From assembly GCA_905215775.1 (NCBI GenBank), contig CAJMRM010000007.1, positions 1-64,000 of the forward strand: a stretch of 64,000 bases of DNA, read 5' to 3'. The notes below the pieces were generated by a model that saw nothing but the letters and a program-made list of their open reading frames with translations, had not been told where the DNA came from and made no database searches. Below, piece by piece: positions 1 to 7,218 of this stretch. Position numbers and translations under genes: made by a program. The number at the start of each line of letters is the position of its first letter. Position 1 is the stretch's first letter. This DNA is from an uncultured bacterium. Its GTDB lineage: Bacteria > Bacillota > Clostridia > Lachnospirales > Lachnospiraceae.

Positions 1-62
1 AAAGGTTGAAAAACCTTGAATTTTCAATAAAAAACACTTGATTATATGAGGAGGGATGATTT

Positions 63-3000
63 ATGAAGCTGCTGGAACAATGCCAGAAATGGAATGAGGA
101 AGATGAATTCCAGAAGATCATAGACACGCTGGAGGCCATCCCTGCCGGGGAGCGCACGCCAGAAATGGACAGCGAGCTGGCACGGGCATACAGCAATCTG
201 GCGGAGCCGGGGGACCGGGAGCTGTTCCAGAGGGCCATTGACCTGCTGGAGCCCCATGAGGAGTATTTTAGGGGGGATCACTGCTGGAATTTCCACATGG
301 GTTATGCCTATTATTATCTGGACCAGGAGGGGATGGCGCTGCGTTATTTTGAACAGGCCCTGGAAGCCCGCCCCGGGGATAGGGATACCCAGGAGATGAT
401 CGACAACTGCCGCCGCTGTTTGACCCTGCCGAGGTTTGAGAAGAATTTCCGGCAGCGGACGCAGGAGGTCTGGGCAGCTTTTGCCGGGATCGAGGCAGAG
501 CTCCGCCGGATCATGGATACGGATGCGACGCGGGAGAGAGGAGAAGAGCTGGTGGAGGAATGCCAAAAAGCCCTGGAGCTGGCCTTCTGCTCCCCATCCT
601 TTGAGCTGGGCGTTGGCGGGGAGAAGTATGAGCTGATCCTCAGCGCCGATGGAAACCGGTCTGTCCTGTTCCCGCTGGTCTATTTCCAGCGCCATGCTCC
701 GGAGTCTGTGCTGGAGCACTGGAATATCCTGGTGGGACGTCAGCCCTCGGCGGGATTTTCTCTCCAGGCCGGGGAATTCCAGGTGCAGGCGGAGGACGTG
801 CTGGTCTGGACAGAGCCCAGGGAGGATCGGTTTTCCCTGACTCTTTACTGTGAGAAGCTTCTTCCTCTGATGAAGGAGGAGGAAGATAAGGTATGGTGGC
901 TGCTCTGTACCCTCACGGACCAGGTGCTGGGGGAGGTGTCCTCCATTGCCCTTATCCATGATCTGGATATTACGGAACAGCCCAGGTCTGGAGCTGCGGT
1001 TCTGCTTTCTGAGCTTCCGGGGAAGCTTAAGGATATGGGATATACACTGTGGGGCGACGCCAGGGATTATCTGGAAAACAGCTATATTGCCTATGAAATG
1101 GAGCCGGTGAAGGATCCGGAGGCCGACTGGCGTCTGGACGTGGGGGCCGGTTCCACCCGGCTGCCGGTCCTCATCAATGACTACTTAAGAGCTGAGAGCG
1201 GAACCATAGACGATTACCACAGGGACGGCATTGCGGCTGGCTTCCTGTGTTATCCACTGGCTGGCTTTAACGGGGAAGGACGGGCGGAGGAAATTTTAAA
1301 GTTCCGGGACGCCTTATGGGAGTCGGTCTGGGAACATGCGAGAGAGGATGCAGTGACGTTTCTGGGCGGGGCTACCGGCCTATATTACGGGTATCTGGAT
1401 CTTATAGCCTGGGATCTGCCTGCTGTCCTGGATGCAGCCAGGGAATTTTTTGCCGGAACAGATCTGGCCTGGGGCGGCTTCCATGTGTTCAGGAGGGATG
1501 TGGGGGCCGTCTGCCTGTGGGAACAGGAGGGAGAGCCCCAGGTGGATCCGGAGACCGGTTCCCTGCTTTCGGCCCAGGATATTGAAACGCTGGCATCCTT
1601 TGAGGATGGAATATCGGGGTATTTTGGGAAAATGCTCCAGTGGCTGGAGGATTTTATTGAGCGGGGCGTGGAGACAGGGCGGTTTACCAGCCGACAGGCC
1701 AGGCAGGATCTTAAGATCGCCCTGTGGTATTCTTATGCCTGCAACAATCTGGATGAGTACCAGTACTATTATAAGGCGGTCCAATGGATGAAGGATTCAG
1801 AGAAAAATGCCAGGGGCTGTGCCATGTGGTACTACCGGTACTCGGTGGCCCTGATGTACTGCGGCCGGCTGGAGGAAGCCCTGGACTATGCAGAAAAGGG
1901 GATCCGGGAGGAGCCGGATTACCCATGGATCTGGCTGCAGGCGGCCAAGCTGCGGTCCCATTCCGGCGATAAGGACGGAGCCTTGGAGGCCGTGGCCCAC
2001 GGCCTTATGCTGGAGCCTGGTGATCATGAATTCCTGACTCTCAAGAGAGAGATCGAGGCCGGGGAGCCGCTGGAGAGGATGGAATATCACTGGATCGATC
2101 CCGGAGCCGACCGGAATCTCCAGCAGGGCCTGGATGAAGATGCCGATGAGAAGCAGCGGTCCATTTCCTGTATTACCGTCAATAGAGAAGGGCTGGAACG
2201 GTTCTGGAATATTTTCGGACCAAAACCGGAGCAGTATGCGCCAAACGGGCCGTTTACCCAGTTCCCCTATACAGTAAACGGACAGACCTTTGATCTGGTA
2301 TTCCGGATGAACGAGGCCGGTATGTCCAGCCTCAGTGCTGACTGGCTGGAGCGGCTGGCGTGCTGGCTTAAGAAGGGGCGGTGGCTGGAACGGAATCACC
2401 CGGATGGCCGGGCGGCCTGCCTGGATACGGTACTGGTGGGACTGGATTATCATATGGGCCTGGTCTATCATCTGATGGAAGAGGACGAATATTTCCAGAT
2501 ATTCCTCCATCCGGACGGGACCGAAAAGGAGGGGGCGTTCTGGTCCTCGAAGGAGAGCTGCGGGCCGGAGGTTTATACCATAGACGAGATGGAAGCGGTG
2601 GAAGAGCATATCCAGAAATACTTTGGGAAGATCGAGCATGTTTTCCATGAACTGGTCTCGCCGGATATCCATGTGGATATCTGCATGATCCCTCCCGACG
2701 GGGAGCGGGAGTATTATACGCTGGTGACCATGGGCATGGGGGCCCGCCAGATGCAGGTTCCGGGAGAGCTGGCGGAATACCGGCTGGAGCGGGCAGAGTT
2801 GGCCATTGCCTTGCCGCCGGACTGGAAGCTGGACGAGGAGTCCATGAAGGATGAGCGGTGGTACTGGCCGGTCCGCCTGTTAAAGGTACTGGCCCGTCTG
2901 CCCATCCAGTCGGATACATGGCTGGGCTGGGGTCACACTATGGATAATCAAATGCCGTTTGCGGAGGACACAAAGCTCTGTGCCGCGATCCTGGCAGAGC

Positions 3001-3209
3001 CTCAGAATATCCGAAAAGAAGGATTTTTCTGCCAGCTCCCCGGCGGTGAGGAGATCAACTTTTACCAGGTCATCCCCCTGTACCGGGAGGAGCTGGAGTA
3101 TAAGCTGGAACACAATGCGGAGGCCTTGCTGGAAAAACTGGCGGAGGCGGACTTTGTAGTCCATCCGGACCGGCCGGGCTGCCTTACAGACCATCCGGGC
3201 CGGGGCTGA
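63..3209 (+). CDS. TPR-repeat protein with C-terminal SUFU-like domain
   Basis: A cytoplasmic protein of 1048 residues with no signal peptide or membrane segment. TPR-like helical repeats are visible near residues 40-110 and again near 585-660 (pattern of paired helices with AL..AEKGI and Y.WIWLQAAKL). The last ~180 residues (about 860-1040) resemble the bacterial suppressor-of-fused (SUFU) domain: a DICMIPPDGEREYYTLVTMG stretch, then a segment ending LAIALPPDWKL, then a conserved W-rich part. TPRs mediate protein contacts; bacterial SUFU proteins have no settled function, though some occur as immunity proteins of polymorphic toxins. The start is set by AGGAGG at 49-54. No toxin gene is adjacent within the window, but the left flank is not visible. 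Confident about the domains, not about the role. Confidence 0.8.
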   Translation: MKLLEQCQKWNEEDEFQKIIDTLEAIPAGERTPEMDSELARAYSNLAEPGDRELFQRAIDLLEPHEEYFRGDHCWNFHMGYAYYYLDQEGMALRYFEQALEARPGDRDTQEMIDNCRRCLTLPRFEKNFRQRTQEVWAAFAGIEAELRRIMDTDATRERGEELVEECQKALELAFCSPSFELGVGGEKYELILSADGNRSVLFPLVYFQRHAPESVLEHWNILVGRQPSAGFSLQAGEFQVQAEDVLVWTEPREDRFSLTLYCEKLLPLMKEEEDKVWWLLCTLTDQVLGEVSSIALIHDLDITEQPRSGAAVLLSELPGKLKDMGYTLWGDARDYLENSYIAYEMEPVKDPEADWRLDVGAGSTRLPVLINDYLRAESGTIDDYHRDGIAAGFLCYPLAGFNGEGRAEEILKFRDALWESVWEHAREDAVTFLGGATGLYYGYLDLIAWDLPAVLDAAREFFAGTDLAWGGFHVFRRDVGAVCLWEQEGEPQVDPETGSLLSAQDIETLASFEDGISGYFGKMLQWLEDFIERGVETGRFTSRQARQDLKIALWYSYACNNLDEYQYYYKAVQWMKDSEKNARGCAMWYYRYSVALMYCGRLEEALDYAEKGIREEPDYPWIWLQAAKLRSHSGDKDGALEAVAHGLMLEPGDHEFLTLKREIEAGEPLERMEYHWIDPGADRNLQQGLDEDADEKQRSISCITVNREGLERFWNIFGPKPEQYAPNGPFTQFPYTVNGQTFDLVFRMNEAGMSSLSADWLERLACWLKKGRWLERNHPDGRAACLDTVLVGLDYHMGLVYHLMEEDEYFQIFLHPDGTEKEGAFWSSKESCGPEVYTIDEMEAVEEHIQKYFGKIEHVFHELVSPDIHVDICMIPPDGEREYYTLVTMGMGARQMQVPGELAEYRLERAELAIALPPDWKLDEESMKDERWYWPVRLLKVLARLPIQSDTWLGWGHTMDNQMPFAEDTKLCAAILAEPQNIRKEGFFCQLPGGEEINFYQVIPLYREELEYKLEHNAEALLEKLAEADFVVHPDRPGCLTDHPGRG

Positions 3210-3218
3210 CCGAATCGG

Positions 3219-3558
3219 ATGGCGGCTGCCGGTACAGCCATTGGAACCGGAGTTTGCTTTGGAGAGAAGATCAAGATCCTACACACCTCTTTAAAGAGCT
3301 TTAAGGATGAAACCCTGGCGTATACCTTTCATCATACTCCGGAGATCCAGCCGACGAAGCAAATAAGCCGGGGAAACAGTCTCTTCCAGTTTTTGAAGGA
3401 AGAAAACGTTTCCCTGGCGGACGGCTTCCGTTTTAAGAGCGGATTTTATCCAACAAAGGGATTTCTTGCGGATACAAAGACGCTAGCCCTGGTGGTGAAG
3501 GACAATGTGATCAAATATGAAAAATATTTTTACAGAGTGGATCTCCAGACGGAACAAT
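3219..3558 (+). pseudogene. Unidentified ORF fragment running into recombinase remnant
   Basis: An open frame starts 10 bases after the SUFU-protein stop and runs on into recombinase sequence. The first ~110 codons (FKDETLAYTFHH, SLADGFRFKSGFYPTKGF, KYEKYFYRVDL) look like coding sequence but I do not recognise the family. No good ribosome site precedes the ATG at 3219. Base composition becomes more A+T-rich than in the upstream gene. Most likely the surviving part of a gene interrupted by, or carried with, the mobile element whose remnant follows. Confidence 0.4.
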
Positions 3559-3836
3559 ATGCGCTTTTTCGCAGTCAACAACGGCATAGACAGCAAAAAC
3601 CCCGACACATTGGAGTATGTCCCCTTTATCAATATCATGTCGGAGTGGTACGCAAAGGACATCAGAAAAAAGTGAAAACGGGTATTAAGACTAAAGGCAT
3701 GAGTGGAAGGCCGACTGCCACCGAAGCCCCTTACGGCTATATCAAAGCCCCGGACAACAAGGAGTTTTGGATATTCGACGAGGAAGTCGCCGAGGTTGTA
3801 CGCCTTATTTTCCGCCTGTTTTTGGACGGGAAAAAT
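3559..3836 (+). pseudogene. Frameshifted remnant of TnpX-type large serine recombinase
   Basis: Two reading frames together give a piece of the catalytic-to-recombinase region of a large serine recombinase (TnpX/Tn4451 class). Frame 1 from 3559 reads MRFFAVNNGIDSKNPDTLEY then FINIMSEWYAKDIRKK and stops at a TGA at 3673-3675. One extra A in the six-A run at 3666-3671 would restore KVKTGIKTKGMSGRPTATEA, followed by PYGYIKAPDN, EEVAEVVRLIFRLFLDGKN in the next frame. The N-terminal catalytic serine region and the C-terminal coiled-coil/zinc region are absent, so it cannot be active. It marks a former Tn4451-like or conjugative-transposon insertion. Confidence 0.75.
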
Positions 3837-3837
3837 T

Positions 3838-4206
3838 ACGACACAGAGGAACGGGCAGACCATTGCTGCGGAGTTATTTTTCAGTCCAACCGGCACAGAA
3901 GCATTCTCCGACAAGCGGCTGGCATCTAAATATCTTGATATACTTATTGAGTCTATAAATTATATCATTATCAATTACGCATTATCCAACATGGCAATTC
4001 TGTTTCAAAGTAATCCACTGTTTATCCTGTTTTTTGCGTCCGAGTTATGGATAATGGGAAACTATTGGCGTAAAGTTTACGATATAACCAAGAATAAAAT
4101 TTTAACGGCAGTTCTCCTGATTATCTGTTTCGTAATCCACATTAGCATAGTGTATTTTGTTGGGCGCGTTGTTGGAAATGTTGTGCCATTTAAGTTCGAT
4201 AAGTAG
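3838..4206 (+). pseudogene. C-terminal fragment of a membrane protein
   Basis: Directly after the recombinase homology ends, a different frame reads QRNGQTIAAELFFSPTGTEA and then two to three hydrophobic segments (around SNMAILFQSNPLFILFFASE and ILTAVLLIICFVIHISIVYF), ending at a TAG at 4204-4206. There is no start codon or ribosome site of its own. Composition is strongly A+T-rich compared with the rest of the window. Best read as the 3' end of an unrelated membrane-protein gene joined to the recombinase by a deletion. Family not recognised. Confidence 0.45.
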
Positions 4207-4294
4207 ACGAACGACAAATCCTAATTAGAAGTGAGAAAAATCGAATGAAGGGGAAATCTTAGTGGTTAAGTATTTGCATTAAGAGGGGGACAAT

Positions 4295-4612
4295 ATGAAG
4301 AAGAAAACGACGATCCTTGTCATAGCAATAGCCATAATCGCTTTGGCGGTAGCTCTATGGTTTTACGGATACCACAACCGAAAAGGCAACGACAACTTAC
4401 CGAGCCTTACTTCTATCGTCCAAATGGACGAAGCCGAGGTAAATAGGATTGTATGCGGGTATCGCAGGGAACAATTAGCCGAAGTTTGGGGTACTCCCGA
4501 CGAAAGCAGTTCTATGGAAGATATTTGGATTATTGAGGGCAACACTACGCTTACCGTTAATTACCATAACAACGGCGATAAAGCCGTGGTGTGCGGTCTG
4601 TCTAACAAATAG
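4295..4612 (+). CDS. Small membrane-anchored protein, BamE/SmpA-like fold suspected
   Basis: 105 residues with one N-terminal membrane segment (residues ~5-23, ILVIAIAIIALAVALWFYGY) and an extracellular remainder. The GYRREQLAEVWGTPDESSS stretch followed by short beta segments recalls the small BamE/SmpA-like domain found in Gram-positive membrane-anchored proteins; this is inference from pattern only. A good ribosome site (AAGAGGGGG) lies just before the ATG. It sits in the A+T-rich island among mobile-element debris, so it may be cargo of the former element. Confidence 0.6.
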   Translation: MKKKTTILVIAIAIIALAVALWFYGYHNRKGNDNLPSLTSIVQMDEAEVNRIVCGYRREQLAEVWGTPDESSSMEDIWIIEGNTTLTVNYHNNGDKAVVCGLSNK

Positions 4613-4718
4613 GCAAGAATAATCTATGAAATTTAGTACATCAATTAAGGGCAGCTATTTTCACGAAGAAAACGGCTGCTCTTTTCTTTTACCTGCGAGC
4701 AGAAGGGAGCGGCGACCC

Positions 4719-4847
4719 ATGACAAAGCCAAAAGAGAAGACCCGCAAGGAACTGCAAGCCGAGATTGAGGACGGAAAGAAGATGACGAGTGAGCCAGTAC
4801 GGAAAATATCTGAAAAAACGAGCCGGGAATGCCCGGCTTGCGCGTGA
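4719..4847 (+). pseudogene. Truncated DUF3847-like mobile-element protein
   Basis: Starts at an ATG preceded by AGAAGGGAG (4701-4709). The first 21 residues, MTKPKEKTRKELQAEIEDGK, match the start of DUF3847 small proteins found on conjugative elements beside mobilisation genes, but the usual following helix (EQCQHRIQRLENR type) is missing. After residue 21 the frame reads through sequence that belongs to the next small gene in another frame and stops at 42 residues. This indicates a deletion that joined the two. Probably non-functional. Confidence 0.5.
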
Positions 4848-4929
4848 GATTGACGCAGCATTCCTCATAAATAATAGCCGCAATACTTCTGAGAACAGCA
4901 TCCGGGACATCCAAACTCCCGGCTGTTGA
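4789..4929 (+). CDS. Small basic protein of mobile-element type (46 aa)
   Basis: A short frame from GTG at 4789 reads SQYGKYLKKRAGNARLAREI and ends at TGA 4927-4929. The QYGKYLKK...NARLAREID pattern is like small proteins next to recombinases in Firmicute conjugative elements; function unknown. A GGAAAG at 4773-4778 could serve as ribosome site. It overlaps the truncated DUF3847 frame. A GCCGGG-AATG-CCCGGC hairpin lies inside it. Confidence 0.35.
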   Translation: MSQYGKYLKKRAGNARLAREIDAAFLINNSRNTSENSIRDIQTPGC

Positions 4930-4931
4930 AG

Positions 4932-4961
4932 AGTCTCATGAAAACGGGACTTTTTCTTTTT
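4932..4961 (+). terminator. Rho-independent terminator
   Basis: Stem AGTCTC (4932-4937) with GGGACT (4946-4951), one G-U pair, 8-base loop, then a run of eleven bases that are all T but one. It closes the small mobile-element genes before the recombinase. Confidence 0.7.
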
Positions 4962-4968
4962 ATTGGCG

Positions 4969-4997
4969 TTGGTATGAAATCAACCTCCTATTAAAAT
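4969..4997 (+). promoter_or_regulatory. Possible sigma-A promoter for the small recombinase
   Basis: TTGGTA at 4969-4974 and TAAAAT at 4992-4997 with a 17-bp spacer, just upstream of the recombinase ribosome site. Confidence 0.4.
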
Positions 4998-5002
4998 ATT
5001 TA

Positions 5003-5016
5003 TAGTGGAAACACTA
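5003..5016. repeat. Inverted repeat in recombinase leader
   Basis: TAGTG-GAAA-CACTA, a perfect 5-bp stem with a GAAA tetraloop, lies between the -10 box and the ribosome site of the recombinase gene. It would fall at the 5' end of the transcript, or could be a protein-binding or crossover site. Confidence 0.4.
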
Positions 5017-5038
5017 AGAACGAAAGGAGGAACGATGG

Positions 5039-5641
5039 ATGGAACCAATTATTTATGGATATATACGAGTATCCACAAAAGAACAATGTGAGGATCGCCA
5101 GCTCATAGCCCTGCGGAATTTTCCTGTGCACGACGATAAGATCTTCATGGATAAACTCAGCGGGAAGGATTTTAACCGCCCGCAATACAAAAAGCTCCTG
5201 CGGAAGCTGAAACGAGGCGATATTCTGGTAGTAAAATCCATTGACCGCTTGGGGCGCAACTATGAGGAAATATTGAGCCAATGGAGGATCGTCACAAAGG
5301 AAAAGCAGGCTGACATTGTAGTTCTGGATATGCCGCTGCTGGATACCCGGCAGACGGGCAGGGATTTGACCGGAACCTTTGTGGCCGACCTCGTTTTACA
5401 GATCCTCTCGTATGTGGCGCAGACTGAAAGAGAAAATATCCGGCAGCGCCAGATGGAGGGCATCGCCGCTGCGAAGCTGCGGGGAGTACGATTCGGCAGG
5501 CCCCGAAAGCCAGTACCAGAGAAATTTTTCCGTTTGAAGGAACGATGGGAAAGAAGGGAGATCACTTCCCGACAGGCTGCAAATGAACTTCACATCGCTC
5601 AGGATACCTTCATTCGTTGGGTCCGTGAGCAGAAAGGCTGA
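5039..5641 (+). CDS. Small serine recombinase (resolvase/invertase family)
   Basis: 200 residues, full length for the family. The N-terminal catalytic domain has YIRVSTKEQ with the nucleophilic serine, the KEDRLGR-type block as KSIDRLGRNYEEI, and the long E-helix (ADLVLQILSYVAQTERENIR). The C-terminal ~45 residues form the DNA-binding helix-turn-helix (ITSRQAANELHIAQDTFIRW). It cuts and rejoins DNA through a phosphoserine link at a res/hix-type site. AGGAGG at 5025-5030 fixes the start at 5039 rather than the out-of-frame ATG at 5035. It is the only intact recombinase in the accessory island and the likely agent of its rearrangement. Confidence 0.92.
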   Translation: MEPIIYGYIRVSTKEQCEDRQLIALRNFPVHDDKIFMDKLSGKDFNRPQYKKLLRKLKRGDILVVKSIDRLGRNYEEILSQWRIVTKEKQADIVVLDMPLLDTRQTGRDLTGTFVADLVLQILSYVAQTERENIRQRQMEGIAAAKLRGVRFGRPRKPVPEKFFRLKERWERREITSRQAANELHIAQDTFIRWVREQKG

Positions 5642-5934
5642 TTTCGCAGCAGGAAAAAGTAGAGAATTTCGGTCGTTCCTTTATACATATTTTTATGGCG
5701 TGTTCTGAAGTGCTTCTGAACGGTACATAATGCAATCGGCGCCAAACCACCCCTTGATTTATTATACACCATTTGAACGGAAAGGTCTGATTTTTCGGTC
5801 AGGGCAAAACCGGTAAAAGCCGGCAACGCAAAAGCCATAGACCATACAGACGTGTTCTGATGGCAGCCGGTGTGGATTCAGATGATGCAGCCGGTGATCG
5901 CCGGTTGTTTCTTTATTTGAAGGGAGGTAAGTCA
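5642..5934. other. Intergenic region with two short direct repeats
   Basis: About 290 bases without a supported gene. CGTGTTCTGA occurs at 5699-5708 and again at 5851-5860. TTTTCGGTCAGGG at 5792-5804 recurs at 6164-6176 inside the second small gene downstream. No convincing terminator with a T-tract was seen after the recombinase. The region may hold the recombinase's target site, but nothing in it proves that. Confidence 0.4.
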
Positions 5935-6135
5935 TTGGACAGATTAAGGCAATTTTACAGCAGAAAGGTGGGTTACGAAAAACAGGAAGAGGAGGCGATG
6001 ACCGGCTGCTTTCTTGATAAAGGTTTGCCCCGAACGCCAAAGGGCAGCCGTTTCCGGGCGGTATTCGGGAAAGCAGCGGCCTGCGGCAGCTGCGAAGGCT
6101 ATGAGGAGGTGCTGATATGGAACAAACAGAGATGA
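5935..6135 (+). CDS. Unknown small protein, first of two-gene cassette
   Basis: I chose TTG at 5935 as start because AGGGAGG (5921-5927) lies at ideal distance; an upstream ATG at 5860 has no such site. The 66-residue product (MDRLRQFYSRKVGYEKQEEE..., GCFLDKGLPRTPKGSRFRAVF, CGSCEGYEEVL) has a basic N-terminus and a C-x-x-C pair. No family recognised. Its last 19 bases overlap the start of the next gene, so the two are probably translationally coupled. Confidence 0.5.
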   Translation: MDRLRQFYSRKVGYEKQEEEAMTGCFLDKGLPRTPKGSRFRAVFGKAAACGSCEGYEEVLIWNKQR

Positions 6136-6368
6136 CTATGGTAGGATTATTGGAAATCCTTGCTTTTCGGTCAGGGTGTACGTACTTGTCCGATCTGCGC
6201 CAGCCGGGACTCCTGCCCGTGATCCAGCGGGTACTCTGCAAGATCCCTCCGGAGCAGTTCAGCCTGTGGGAATGGCAGGATGCGGCGGCCTATATCACGG
6301 GAGAACATCGATCCTTTGAAAATTCAGACCAGGCGGCTGACTACCTGAAAAAATACCAAGTACCATAG
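6117..6368 (+). CDS. Unknown small protein, second of two-gene cassette
   Basis: 83 residues beginning MEQTEMTMVGLLEILAFRSG, with ribosome site GAGGAGGT just upstream inside the preceding gene. The sequence (LSDLRQPGLLPVIQRVL, PEQFSLWEWQDAAAYITGE, NSDQAADYLKKYQ) is amphipathic and helical, soluble, with no membrane segment. It looks like a real conserved small protein but I cannot assign it. The pair lies between the serine recombinase and core genes. Confidence 0.55.
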   Translation: MEQTEMTMVGLLEILAFRSGCTYLSDLRQPGLLPVIQRVLCKIPPEQFSLWEWQDAAAYITGEHRSFENSDQAADYLKKYQVP

Positions 6369-6493
6369 AAGGCATGGGTGAGACTGCCGGATCAGGCGGA
6401 AAAGTATGAACATGTGAATCACGGCAGGAGCTTTCCAAGCATGAAAAACAGTTCCGGCAGAGCGGTTCTGTGGAATTAAAACGAAAGAATCCC

Positions 6494-6522
6494 TTGATGA
6501 TCGTCTTTACAAGATGTATGAT
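6494..6522 (+). promoter_or_regulatory. Sigma-A promoter for the hydrolase
   Basis: TTGATG at 6494-6499 and TATGAT at 6517-6522, spacer 17 bp, about 55 bases before the hydrolase start. Confidence 0.55.
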
Positions 6523-6576
6523 AAAATAAAACATACAGAAAATCGACGGATCGCTGCCAGAGCAAGGGGGGATAGA

Positions 6577-7218
6577 ATGGTAAAAGTTCTGATTCATGGT
6601 ACAGGCCAGAAGGCAGCCGGCTGGACGGAAACGGTCTCCTGCATGAAAGACCAGAAGGATATTTTATGTCCGGATTTACACGTCATTTTGAATGGGAAGG
6701 ACGTGACCTATGAAAATTTGTATGCCTCTTTGATCGAATATTGCCGCACTATGGACGGGCCTTTTCACCTGTGCGGCCTTTCCCTGGGAGGAATCCTGGC
6801 TTTAAATTATACGCTGGATTTTCCGGAAAGGGTAAGGACGCTTGTTTTAATTGGTACGCCTCATGAAATTCCCAAAGCGGCCCTTGGATTTCAAAATGTG
6901 ATCTTCCGGCTTCTGCCCAGGTCTGCTTTTCGGGACATGGCGTTCGATAAGAAGGATACGTTTGGTCTGATAAATTCCATGAAGCAGCTGGAGTTCAAGG
7001 AACGGTTACAGGAAATAACCTGCCCGGTGCTGGTCCTTTGCGGAGAGAAGGACCGTGTGAACCGAAAGTCGGCGCTTTATTTTTCACAAAATATAGAAAA
7101 TGCAGCGCTGGGCGTGATAGAAAATGCCGGACACGCAGTAAACGAGGAAAACCCGAAGGCACTGGCAAAAATCTTGGGTGAATATTATATGGAGGGAAAC
7201 GGCGGCGGGCTTTTATAA
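6577..7218 (+). CDS. Alpha/beta-fold hydrolase
   Basis: 213 residues from the ATG at 6577, which follows AAGGGGGGAT; an in-frame upstream start at 6514 lacks a ribosome site. Elements of the alpha/beta-hydrolase fold are clear: IHGTGQKAAGW (oxyanion loop), GLSLGGILAL (nucleophile elbow with serine), CGEKDRVN (acid) and NAGHAVNEENP (histidine). A cytoplasmic esterase/lipase-like enzyme; the substrate cannot be told. Its stop codon overlaps the stop of the convergent fucosidase in the hexamer TTATAA. Confidence 0.85.
   Translation: MVKVLIHGTGQKAAGWTETVSCMKDQKDILCPDLHVILNGKDVTYENLYASLIEYCRTMDGPFHLCGLSLGGILALNYTLDFPERVRTLVLIGTPHEIPKAALGFQNVIFRLLPRSAFRDMAFDKKDTFGLINSMKQLEFKERLQEITCPVLVLCGEKDRVNRKSALYFSQNIENAALGVIENAGHAVNEENPKALAKILGEYYMEGNGGGLL

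Noticed and set aside
2..17. AAGGTT-GAAA-AACCTT hairpin at the window edge
   Set aside because: Six A/T-rich pairs with no T-tract; may be the end of something outside the window but cannot be called a terminator.
1797..2672. 291-codon minus-strand frame inside the TPR/SUFU gene
   Set aside because: Shadow ORF; Pro/Leu/His-rich product without start signal.
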